Source: Alphaproteobacteria bacterium (GTDB lineage Bacteria; Pseudomonadota; Alphaproteobacteria; Geminicoccales; Geminicoccaceae). Taken from it: a stretch of 64,000 bases of DNA. Both the position numbers and the translations under genes were made by a program. The notes under the pieces were generated by a model, which did no database searches, was not told the origin of the DNA, and worked only from the letters and a program-made list of their open reading frames with translations. The stretch covers positions 124,001 through 188,000 of the forward strand of contig JALSGP010000033.1 of the NCBI GenBank assembly GCA_026982705.1, read 5' to 3'. Shown in pieces: positions 1 through 6,345 of this stretch (its first letter is position 1; every line of letters begins with the position of its first letter).

Positions 1-64
1 GCGCGATCCCCGGACGGTCCCGTGGGGAGATGGCGCGCCGGCGTCCGTGCGCAAGCGCCGCCGC

Positions 65-1645
65 TCAGACGGCCGGCGGCAGCTCCCGGCTCCCGCCCCC
101 CTCCCGGGTGCGTTCGGCCGCGCGCAACAGCCGGTCGAGGGCGGCGAGATAGGCCTTGGCCGCCGCCACGATGGTGTCGGTGTCGGAGGCGTGCCCGTGG
201 AAGACGCGATGGTCGCGGGCGAGGCGCACCGTCACCGCGGCCTGGGCGTCGGTGCCGCCGGTGATGGCGTGGATCTGGAAGAGGCGGAGTTCCGCCTCGT
301 GGGGCACGGCCTCGCGGATGGCGCGGAAGGCGGCGTCCACCGGCCCGTCACCGGTGGCCTCGGCGCGCCGTACGGCGCCGTCGACGGCGAGGGCCACTTC
401 CGCCCGGGGCGTGCACTCGGTTCCGCATTCCACCCGCAGGGACTCGAGGCGCACCCGCTGGTCCAGGTCCTGGATCTCCTGGTCCACGAGGGCCACGATG
501 TCCTCGTCGTAGACCTGCTTCTTGCGGTCGGCCAGGTCCTTGAAGCGGCGGAAGGCCTCTTCGAGGGCGTTGTCGCCCAGGTGGTAGCCGAGCTCCTCCA
601 GCTTGCGGCGGAAGGCGTGACGGCCCGAGTGTTTGCCCAGCACCAGACTGGAGCGGGCGAGGCCCACGTCCTCGGGGCGCATGATCTCGTAGGTCTGCGC
701 GTGCTTGAGGACGCCATCCTGGTGGATGCCGCTCTCGTGGGCGAAGGCGTTGGCGCCGACGATGGCCTTGTTGGGCTGGACGGTGAAGCCGGTGACGGCC
801 GAGACCAGCCGCGAGGCGGCCATGATCTTGGTGGTGTCGATGTTGGTGCGGAAGGGGAGGAGATCGGCGCGGGTGCGGATGGCCATGACGATCTCCTCCA
901 GCGCCGCATTGCCGGCCCGTTCGCCGATGCCGTTGACGGTGCACTCCACCTGGCGGGCGCCCGCCTCGATGGCCCGCAGGCTGTTGGCCACGGCGAGACC
1001 GAGATCGTTGTGGCAGTGGACCGAGATCACGGCCCGGTCGATGTTGGGCACGTGGTCGCGGATGTAGCGGATCAGATCGGCGAACTCCTCGGGATGGGCA
1101 TAGCCGACGGTGTCGGGGATGTTGACGGTGGTGGCACCGGCGGCGATGGCGGTCTCGATGCAGCGACAGAGGAAGTCGCGGTCGCTGCGCGAGGCGTCCT
1201 CGCCCGACCATTCCACGTCGTCGGTCCAGCGACGGGCCCGCCGCACGCTGTCCCGCACCCGCTCCAGCACCTCCTCCGGGGTCATCTGGAGCTTGTACTT
1301 CATGTGGAGGGGGCTGGTAGCGATGAAGGTGTGGATGCGCCCGCGCTCGGCCGGACGCAGGGCCTCGCCGGCCCGGTCGATGTCGGCGGCGGTGGCGCGG
1401 GCGAGGCCGCAGACGACGCTGCGCTTGACCCTCTTCGCGATCTCGTGGACGGCGCGGAAGTCGCCCTCGGAGGCGATGGGAAAGCCGGCCTCGATGACGT
1501 CCACGCCCATCTCCTCGAGGATCTCGGCCACCCGCAGCTTCTCCTCCACCGTCATGGAGGCGCCGGGGGATTGTTCGCCGTCGCGGAGGGTGGTGTCGAA
1601 GATGAGGACGGTCTCGCGTTCGAAGGTGGATTCCTTTGCGGTCAT
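65..1645 (-). CDS. leuA: 2-isopropylmalate synthase
   Basis: Condenses 2-oxoisovalerate with acetyl-CoA to 2-isopropylmalate, the committed step of leucine synthesis, in the cytoplasm. The product is 526 aa, normal for the long bacterial form. An N-terminal HMGL-type TIM barrel shows DTTLRDGEQSPGASM near residue 20, the metal-binding SVHCHND and the signature GIGERAGN; the C-terminal third is the LeuA dimer/allosteric domain expected to bind leucine. The start is the ATG at 1645, with GAGGA about 9 nt upstream; an upstream GTG in the same frame would run through the leader structure and was not used. The gene stands alone behind a leader of roughly 260 nt with its own promoter and a leucine-rich leader peptide, so attenuation by leucyl-tRNA supply is likely. 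Confidence 0.96.
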   Translation of the reverse strand: MTAKESTFERETVLIFDTTLRDGEQSPGASMTVEEKLRVAEILEEMGVDVIEAGFPIASEGDFRAVHEIAKRVKRSVVCGLARATAADIDRAGEALRPAERGRIHTFIATSPLHMKYKLQMTPEEVLERVRDSVRRARRWTDDVEWSGEDASRSDRDFLCRCIETAIAAGATTVNIPDTVGYAHPEEFADLIRYIRDHVPNIDRAVISVHCHNDLGLAVANSLRAIEAGARQVECTVNGIGERAGNAALEEIVMAIRTRADLLPFRTNIDTTKIMAASRLVSAVTGFTVQPNKAIVGANAFAHESGIHQDGVLKHAQTYEIMRPEDVGLARSSLVLGKHSGRHAFRRKLEELGYHLGDNALEEAFRRFKDLADRKKQVYDEDIVALVDQEIQDLDQRVRLESLRVECGTECTPRAEVALAVDGAVRRAEATGDGPVDAAFRAIREAVPHEAELRLFQIHAITGGTDAQAAVTVRLARDHRVFHGHASDTDTIVAAAKAYLAALDRLLRAAERTREGGGSRELPPAV

Positions 1646-1724
1646 GGCGTCGGGGTCCTCGTGGTGGGACGGGAGCGACCTGCGGGAGTGCGACACGGAC
1701 CCTGCGGGGCACGTGCCGGGCTTC

Positions 1725-1758
1725 GCCCTGAGCGCGCCGGAACCGGCGGGCTCAGGGC
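1725..1758 (-). promoter_or_regulatory. leuA leader hairpin (attenuator element)
   Basis: A strong inverted repeat: 1725-1732 (GCCCTGAG) pairs with 1751-1758 (CTCAGGGC), continued by a C-G pair, one mismatch and an inner CGCCGG/CCGGCG arm. The stop codon of the leader peptide lies inside the 5' arm, so a translating ribosome must change the folding. No run of U follows, so this is not a textbook intrinsic terminator. A second possible pairing, 1697-1702 with 1653-1658, would cover part of the leuA ribosome-binding site. Whether control is by termination or by hiding that site cannot be decided from sequence. Confidence 0.7.
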
Positions 1759-1859
1759 CGGCTAAGTCGAAGCAGGTGCAGGGAGAGGATGCACACCGAC
1801 GCCGCACCGTTCGGGGTGCGACCCACCACGGGGACTTCGATCGGACGCGCGGCGTGCAT
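1752..1859 (-). CDS. leuL: leuA leader peptide
   Basis: A 35-aa open frame in the transcribed leader of leuA. Residues 25-32 read LSLHLLRL, five leucines in eight codons (CTC, CTG, CTG, CTT, CTT), only a few codons before the TGA at 1754-1752. That stop sits inside the 5' arm of the hairpin at 1725-1758. This is the arrangement of a ribosome-mediated attenuator: scarce leucyl-tRNA stalls the ribosome at the Leu run and changes downstream folding. The ATG at 1859 has only a weak GAGA upstream; a later GTG at 1796 is an alternative start that keeps the Leu run. The N-terminal part is not expected to matter. Confidence 0.75.
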   Translation of the reverse strand: MHAARPIEVPVVGRTPNGAASVCILSLHLLRLSRP

Positions 1860-1912
1860 GACGATCTCGAGACACCCTGGACGGTCCGGCCCCGACGGCC
1901 GCACCGCGGTGG

Positions 1913-1941
1913 AATATGCGCCGGCCGTCCGCCCCTGTAAA
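1913..1941 (-). promoter_or_regulatory. leuA promoter
   Basis: A -35 TTTACA (1941-1936), exactly 17 nt, and a -10 CATATT (1918-1913) read leftward. Predicted transcription starts near 1906, giving a leader that contains the whole leader peptide before leuA. Confidence 0.65.
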
Positions 1942-1960
1942 CCCCGGTCGTGGTTTCCCC

Positions 1961-2665
1961 TCAGAAGGCATAGCCGCCGGTGGCGAGACCCAGGAGTTCC
2001 CGGAGGCGACGTTCGAGGCCGAGGGTGCGGGCGAAGGTCTCGAGGGTCTCGCGGTCACGCCGGTGGGCGATCGTCAGCTCCCGCAGCGCCCAGGGCCGCA
2101 GATCCTCGGCCAGTCCTTCCCACAGCACCAGGGCGAGGCGAGCCCGGCTGGGCGCGAGCGGGGGGACGTAGCGGCCGGTGCGGTAGGACATGGCGAGGGC
2201 CACCACCGCCCGCTCGGGCCGGGCGGCGTAGAGGTGGGCGTAGGCGAGTTCGTGCCAGGCATAGGGATCGACGGGTTCGCGGGAAAGGCCGCGGACGAAG
2301 GCGGCGACGGCCTCCTCCAGTTCCGCCCGCGCCTCCGGGAGATCGCCCCGTTCGTTGGCGAGGAGGGCGCGACGGAGATGGAGATAGCCGAGATCGATGC
2401 GGGCGCGGGGCAGGTCGAGCCAGGCGAGGGCCGTCTCGCGGGACCGTCGGACGCGTTCCAGCCCGGCTTCCGTCAGCATCTCGCCCCGACGCAGCTTGTC
2501 GAGGCCGGGATTGCCGACGGTCATGGCGAGATGCGCACCGAGGCGCGGCACCGCCAGGAGCAGCAGCAGCAGCGCCGGCAGGGCCGGCCAGAGGGAAGCG
2601 AAGGAGCGGCTCCGACGAGCCGCTCCCCCGCTTCCGGAAGGTGACGAGGATGTGGTGTCCGGCAT
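1961..2665 (-). CDS. membrane-anchored TPR-like protein
   Basis: A 234-aa protein with a short Ser/Arg-rich N-terminus, one hydrophobic segment (about residues 27-44, with ALPALLLLLLAVP) and a long alpha-helical part. Two stretches resemble tetratricopeptide repeats, around RARIDLGYLHLRRALLANER and DPYAWHELAYAHLYAARPER, so a role in protein-protein contacts is plausible. I do not recognise the family. The ATG at 2665 follows the stop of the upstream gene (TGA at 2671-2669) by only 3 nt, so it is the second gene of a two-gene operon with the secreted Gly/Ala-rich protein. Function unknown. Confidence 0.7.
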   Translation of the reverse strand: MPDTTSSSPSGSGGAARRSRSFASLWPALPALLLLLLAVPRLGAHLAMTVGNPGLDKLRRGEMLTEAGLERVRRSRETALAWLDLPRARIDLGYLHLRRALLANERGDLPEARAELEEAVAAFVRGLSREPVDPYAWHELAYAHLYAARPERAVVALAMSYRTGRYVPPLAPSRARLALVLWEGLAEDLRPWALRELTIAHRRDRETLETFARTLGLERRLRELLGLATGGYAF

Positions 2666-2668
2666 GCC

Positions 2669-3310
2669 TCAGGGGCTGGCGGGCCGCTCCGGCGAGGAGG
2701 TGGGCGCCGCACCCGCCGCCGGCAGACCGAAACCGAAGGCGAGCGCCCGCGCCGCCGGTCCGACACCGCCGGGCGCCGCACCGCCGCCGGGCAGGCCGCC
2801 GGGTGCCGCGCCGAGCCCGCTCTCCTGAGCGATCTGGCCGACATTGCCACCGAAACCGGCCGCGGCATCGGCGAAGCCGCCGGAGAGGTTGGGATCGCCG
2901 CTGGCGGCGGCGTTGGCGAAGAGCTCGCGCAGATAGGCCTCGTCGCCGGTTCCGGCACCGATGGCGGCGTTGGCCGCGGTCCGCGCCGCCTGCTGCGGAT
3001 CGATGCCGGCCATGGCCGCCGCCTGGGTGGCACCCTGGACCGCGGCGAAGGCGAGATCCGCCAGCTGATCGCCCGGCAGACCCAGGGCCTGCAGGGTTCC
3101 CATGATCTCGCCCATGACCACGTCGAGGGGCCGGAAGGCGGCCAGTTCGGCCTGGACGATGGCCTGCACCTGGTTCTGCACCGCGTTGGGACCGGTCTGG
3201 GCCGCCTGCTGCAGCGCCTGTTCCTGCTGCGGAGTCAACGCCAATGCCGGCGCCCCGGTGACGAGGAGACCGATCGCCGCCACACCCAACCATCGCCGCC
3301 AGCTACGCAT
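2669..3310 (-). CDS. secreted Ala/Gly-rich protein
   Basis: 213 aa with a clear Sec signal peptide (MRSWRR, then a hydrophobic core and an APALA cleavage region near residue 25). The mature part is rich in Gln and Ala at first (TPQQEQALQQAAQTG), then Ala-rich helical, and ends in a Gly/Ala/Pro-rich low-complexity tail. There are no cysteines in the mature chain and no catalytic motif that I can name. It is the first gene of a pair with the membrane-anchored TPR-like protein and has its own promoter. Likely periplasmic or surface-located; function unknown. Confidence 0.75.
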   Translation of the reverse strand: MRSWRRWLGVAAIGLLVTGAPALALTPQQEQALQQAAQTGPNAVQNQVQAIVQAELAAFRPLDVVMGEIMGTLQALGLPGDQLADLAFAAVQGATQAAAMAGIDPQQAARTAANAAIGAGTGDEAYLRELFANAAASGDPNLSGGFADAAAGFGGNVGQIAQESGLGAAPGGLPGGGAAPGGVGPAARALAFGFGLPAAGAAPTSSPERPASP

Positions 3311-3345
3311 GTCCGTCTCCCATCTCGCCGAATTGCCCTCACCTT

Positions 3346-3374
3346 CCTCTATCACGGTGCACCCGGGTGGGCAA
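3346..3374 (-). promoter_or_regulatory. promoter of the secreted/TPR gene pair
   Basis: TTGCCC (3374-3369), 17 nt, TAGAGG (3351-3346), about 30 nt upstream of the ATG at 3310. Confidence 0.5.
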
Positions 3375-3459
3375 GTCGCTTCCCCGCGTACCGGGTTGTC
3401 GCCCACGGGCGGGCCGGGGTGGTGGACGGATCCTGTGTCGTGGAGGCCACACCCGGGGA

Positions 3460-4461
3460 TCAACCGTCGCCCCGCACCCGCACCACCAGCCGACCGCGCA
3501 CCCGCCCCGCGAGGAAGTCGGGGGCGCGACGCGGTGCCTCCTCCAGTGGGATCTCGGTGGTGATGCGGTCGAGGAGATCGGGATCGAGGTCGCGGGCGAG
3601 CCGCTGCCAGGCGGCGAGACGCTCCTCGCGCGGGCTGTACACGGAGTCGATGCCGTGGAGCCTCACGCCCCGGAGGATGAAGGGGAAGACGGTGGTGTGC
3701 AGTTCGGCGCCGCCGGCGAGGCCGCAGGCCGCCACCGTCCCGCGGTAGGCCGTGGCCTTCAGGAGATTGGCGAGGACGGTGCCGCCCACCGTGTCGATCC
3801 CGCCGGCCCAGCGCTGGGAAGCGAGGGGGGCCTCGTCGGGCTCGGCGAGGGTCGCCCGGTCCAACACCTCCATCGCCCCGAGGCCGCGCAGCCACGCCTC
3901 CGCCTCGCGCTTGCCGGTGACCGCCGCCACCCGGTAGCCGGCGCGGGCCAGCAGGGCGGTGGCGATGGAGCCGACGCCGCCGGTGGCGCCGGTCACCACC
4001 ACCTCCCCCTTCTCCGGCGTCACGCCGGTCGCCTCCAGGGCCATGACGCAAAGGGCCGCGGTGAAGCCGGCGGTGCCGATGGCCATGGCGCGCCTGAGGG
4101 TGAGGCCCTCCGGGAGCGGCACCAGCCAGTCGCCGGAAACGCGGGCGAGCTCGGCGAGGCCACCCCAGTGGCGCTCCCCCACGCCCCAGCCCGTCAGGAT
4201 CACGGGGTCGCCGGGGCGGAAGCGGGGATCGGCGGACTCGCGCACGGTGCCGGCGAAGTCGATGCCGGGGACGAAGGGAAAGCGGCGGATGATCTTGCCG
4301 GCGCCGGTGATGGCGAGGGCGTCCTTGTAGTTGAGGGTGGACCAGTGCACCTCCACCAGCACCTCGCCCTCGGGCAGACGGTCGACGGGAATGTCCTCGA
4401 AGCGCCAGACGGTGCGGCCGTCCTCGCGATCCACCACCAGCGCGCGGAAGGTCTCGCTCAT
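3460..4461 (-). CDS. acuI: acrylyl-CoA reductase-like MDR oxidoreductase
   Basis: 333 aa, zinc-free medium-chain dehydrogenase/reductase of the YhdH/AcuI type. These NADPH-dependent enzymes reduce acrylyl-CoA to propionyl-CoA, a detoxification step in dimethylsulfoniopropionate and 3-hydroxypropionate metabolism. Seen here: the family opening STLNYKDALAITGAGKI, FVPGIDFAGTV, the nucleotide-binding VVTGATGGVGSIA near residue 150, and SVYSPREERLAAW near the C-terminus. The ATG at 4461 is the only start that begins at the family N-terminus (MSETFRALVV). It is a single gene, divergent from the hydratase operon. Substrate assignment rests on family similarity; other quinone-reductase-like activities are possible. 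Confidence 0.85.
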   Translation of the reverse strand: MSETFRALVVDREDGRTVWRFEDIPVDRLPEGEVLVEVHWSTLNYKDALAITGAGKIIRRFPFVPGIDFAGTVRESADPRFRPGDPVILTGWGVGERHWGGLAELARVSGDWLVPLPEGLTLRRAMAIGTAGFTAALCVMALEATGVTPEKGEVVVTGATGGVGSIATALLARAGYRVAAVTGKREAEAWLRGLGAMEVLDRATLAEPDEAPLASQRWAGGIDTVGGTVLANLLKATAYRGTVAACGLAGGAELHTTVFPFILRGVRLHGIDSVYSPREERLAAWQRLARDLDPDLLDRITTEIPLEEAPRRAPDFLAGRVRGRLVVRVRGDG

Positions 4462-4506
4462 GGCTCGCTGCCTCCTCCGTCTCGTGCGGCGTCCGCCGCC
4501 ACGGGC

Positions 4507-4535
4507 CTCATAGGCGGCGGACCGGAGCCGGTCCA
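4507..4535 (-). promoter_or_regulatory. acuI promoter
   Basis: TGGACC (4535-4530), 17 nt, TATGAG (4512-4507), reading toward acuI; it lies back-to-back with the hydratase-operon promoter candidate. Confidence 0.45.
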
Positions 4536-4550
4536 GTCCGCCGCCGGGGG

Positions 4551-4579
4551 TTGCGGCGGATCGCCGGATGGGTGATAGG
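4551..4579 (+). promoter_or_regulatory. candidate promoter of the split hydratase operon
   Basis: TTGCGG (4551-4556), 17 nt, GATAGG (4574-4579). The -10 is weak; it is proposed because of its position and the spacing shared with other promoters in this window. Confidence 0.35.
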
Positions 4580-4634
4580 GCGGAGGGAGCGGACCGGTCG
4601 GGGGAGGACGGGATTGCGGAGGCGACATCACGAC

Positions 4635-4934
4635 ATGGGCGGACTGCCCGCCGGGCCCGTCGAACGGCACGAGCACGAGCCGCTGCCGTGGGAGAAGAAG
4701 GTGGACGCCATCCTGCGGCTGCTGGTGGGCAAGGGGGTGATGACTCTGGACGAGCTGCGTCGCGGCATCGAGGAACTGGGGCCCGGCGCCTACGACGAAC
4801 TCTCCTACTTCGAGCGCTGGATCTCCTCCATCGCCAACGTGCTGCTGGAGAAGGGCGTGGTGACGCCGCGCGAGCTGGGCGAGGCGATGGAGCGGGTGCG
4901 GGCGCGACGGGCGGCGGCGGAGGCGCTGCGATGA
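4635..4934 (+). CDS. split nitrile hydratase/thiocyanate hydrolase subunit, beta N-terminal type
   Basis: 99 aa matching the helical N-terminal half of nitrile hydratase beta subunits: LPWEKKVDAILRLL and AYDELSYFERWISSIANVLLEKG, followed by TPRELGEAMERVRAR. In thiocyanate hydrolase (SCNase) and toyocamycin-type nitrile hydratases the beta chain is split into two genes in just this way. The ATG at 4635 has GGAGG 12 nt upstream. The stop overlaps the next start (ATGA), so the three genes are translationally coupled. Small metallochaperone activators of nitrile hydratase belong to the same fold, and no separate activator gene is present here, so a dual role is possible. Confidence 0.8.
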   Translation: MGGLPAGPVERHEHEPLPWEKKVDAILRLLVGKGVMTLDELRRGIEELGPGAYDELSYFERWISSIANVLLEKGVVTPRELGEAMERVRARRAAAEALR

Positions 4935-5245
4935 CGGCACCGCGTTTCGGGCCCGGGGACCGGGTGCGGGTCAAGCGATGGGATCCGCCGGGTCACGTCC
5001 GCACGCCCTTCTACGTGCGCGGCCACGTGGGCGAGGTGGTGACGGTGGTCGGTCCCATGCCCGATCCCGAGCAGATGGCCTACGGCCGCACCGATGCCCC
5101 GCCGGTGGTGGTCTACCGGGTCCGCTTCCGCCGGCGGGAGCTGTGGCCTGAGGACGCCGACCCGCACGAGGACACGGTGGTGGTGGACCTGGGCGAGACC
5201 TGGCTGGAGCCCGCCGGAACGGGAGAGGAGGCGCGCGCGGCATGA
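4931..5245 (+). CDS. split nitrile hydratase/thiocyanate hydrolase subunit, beta C-terminal type
   Basis: 104 aa, equal to the SH3-like C-terminal half of nitrile hydratase beta subunits. Diagnostic stretches are FGPGDRVRVKRWDPPGHVRTP, with the conserved Arg that contacts the modified cysteines of the catalytic subunit, then FYVRGHVGEVVTVVG, VVYRVRFRRRELWPEDAD and VVVDLGETWLEP. It starts at the ATG at 4931, overlapping the previous stop by 4 nt, and its own TGA overlaps the ATG of the catalytic subunit. The split into two reading frames is genuine: each half has its own start and a clean stop, not a frameshift in a fused gene. Confidence 0.85.
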   Translation: MTAPRFGPGDRVRVKRWDPPGHVRTPFYVRGHVGEVVTVVGPMPDPEQMAYGRTDAPPVVVYRVRFRRRELWPEDADPHEDTVVVDLGETWLEPAGTGEEARAA

Positions 5246-5868
5246 GGGGACACGATCATCGACCGAAACAGCCGGATCTCGAGGATCTGCCCTATACCTG
5301 GCACATGGCGCTGACCGATGCCCTGGCCGATCTGCTGATGGCCAAGGGGATCTTCGGCGCCGACGAGCTGCGGGCGACGCTGGAGACCATCGACCAGGCG
5401 ACGCCGGCCCAGGGGACGCGGCTGGTGGCGCGGGCGTGGGTGGATCCGGCCTTCCGGGCGCGACTCCTGGAGGACGTCAACGCGGCGGCGGCCGAGCTCG
5501 GGATCGACGCGGGCGCCATCCCCATCAGGGCGGTGGCCGACACGCCCGAGGTCCACAACGTGGTGGTGTGCACCCTCTGCTCCTGCTATCCGCGCTTCCT
5601 GCTGGGGCCGCCGCCGGACTGGTACAAGCAGCGGGCCTATCGCTCCCGGGTGGTCCGCGAGCCGCGGGCGGTGCTGGCCGAGTTCGGCTTGGTGCTGCCG
5701 GACGAAATCCGCATCGAAGTCCACGACAGTACTGCCGAGCTCCGTTACATGGTTTTACCGATGCGGCCCGAGGGCACGGCGCACATGGACGAGGAGGCCC
5801 TGGCGGCGCTGGTGACCCGCGACTGCCTCATCGGCACCGCCCTGCCGCGGGCGCCGCAGCGGGCGTGA
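5242..5868 (+). CDS. cobalt-type nitrile hydratase alpha / thiocyanate hydrolase gamma subunit
   Basis: 208-aa catalytic subunit. The metal claw VVCTLCSCYPR holds Cys110, Cys113, Ser114 and Cys115; the Thr after the first Cys is typical of the cobalt form (Ser in iron enzymes). Also seen are DWYKQRAYRSRVVREPRAVL, VHDSTAELRYMVLP and the C-terminal ALVTRDCLIG. The enzyme hydrates nitriles to amides or hydrolyses thiocyanate to carbonyl sulfide and ammonia; the three-subunit architecture favours the SCNase or toyocamycin-hydratase group over classic two-subunit enzymes. Arg118 follows CYP where many nitrile hydratases have Trp, which may affect the pocket. Third gene of a coupled operon. The substrate cannot be decided from sequence. 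Confidence 0.85.
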   Translation: MRGHDHRPKQPDLEDLPYTWHMALTDALADLLMAKGIFGADELRATLETIDQATPAQGTRLVARAWVDPAFRARLLEDVNAAAAELGIDAGAIPIRAVADTPEVHNVVVCTLCSCYPRFLLGPPPDWYKQRAYRSRVVREPRAVLAEFGLVLPDEIRIEVHDSTAELRYMVLPMRPEGTAHMDEEALAALVTRDCLIGTALPRAPQRA

Positions 5869-5871
5869 TCC

Positions 5872-5901
5872 CTTGCATCGAGGCTCCCCGGGCCCCCATA
5901 T
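5872..5901 (+). promoter_or_regulatory. RpoH-like promoter upstream of hupB
   Basis: CTTGCA (5872-5877), 16 nt, CCCCATAT (5894-5901). This fits the heat-shock consensus CTTGAA / CCCCATnT of enterobacterial sigma-32 well, with spacing at the long end. The same bases also allow a sigma-70 reading, TTGCAT-17-CCATAT. It leaves a 5' leader of about 135 nt before hupB. A second -10-like TATGAT at 5997-6002 has no convincing -35. Confidence 0.4.
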
Positions 5902-6044
5902 GGCGGCGAGATCGATGGTATCGTGGCAACACTCGTAGGACGTCAAATCGCGCGAGACTGGATCCTCTCCACCGATGGTTTTCAACCGACGTTCTTTATG
6001 ATACGGCGTCGGTGAGCCCGGTCGGAGCCATGGGAGTAAGGGAC

Positions 6045-6320
6045 ATGACGCTGGAGGAGCTCATCAACGCGGTCGCCCGCGAGACGGGCATGACCAAGGC
6101 GAACGCCAACAAGGCGGTGCACGCGGTGCTGCATGCGGTGCAGGATGCGCTGAGCCGGGGAGAACGGGTGGCCATCGCCGGCTTCGGCGTCTTCGAGGTG
6201 GCCCAGCGTGCCGCCCGCAAGGGCCGCAATCCCCGCACGGGCGAGACCATCGACATCCCGCCCACCAAGGCGGTCCGCTTCCGCCCCGGCAAGACGCTGC
6301 GCGAGGCGGTCAACCGCTAG
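6045..6320 (+). CDS. hupB: DNA-binding protein HU
   Basis: 91-aa histone-like nucleoid protein that bends DNA as a dimer. The family is clear from MTLEELINAVARETG, the core ERVAIAGFGVFEVAQRAARKG, the DNA-arm signature GRNPRTGETIDIPPTKAVRFRPGKTL and the expected length. The ATG at 6045 is preferred over the in-frame ATG at 6030 because GGGAG sits 8 nt before it and the protein then begins at the usual residue. In many alphaproteobacteria hupB follows lon downstream of clpX; here no lon is present and hupB reads the opposite way to clpX. The upstream region has a heat-shock-like promoter. Confidence 0.95.
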   Translation: MTLEELINAVARETGMTKANANKAVHAVLHAVQDALSRGERVAIAGFGVFEVAQRAARKGRNPRTGETIDIPPTKAVRFRPGKTLREAVNR

Positions 6321-6345
6321 ATCCGTCGGGACGGCGACATCCCGC

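Noticed and set aside
1-64. Possible gene end or terminator at the left edge
   Set aside because: Too short to judge; no hairpin with T-run is visible after the leuA stop.
1725-1758. Intrinsic terminator of an upstream gene
   Set aside because: No T-run, and it lies inside the leuA leader between promoter and start, not after a gene.
47-1765. A 572-codon frame on the + strand opposite leuA
   Set aside because: It is the antisense shadow of leuA: composition is Gly/Val/Asp/His-rich without any recognisable domain, while the other strand matches LeuA along its whole length.
4635-5245. Frameshifted single nitrile hydratase beta gene
   Set aside because: Both halves have their own ribosome-binding context, start and ATGA overlap, and the division falls exactly where known split-beta enzymes are divided.
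5997-6002. TATGAT as a main hupB promoter -10
   Set aside because: No acceptable -35 at 16-18 nt; the upstream CTTGCA/CCCCATAT site fits better.
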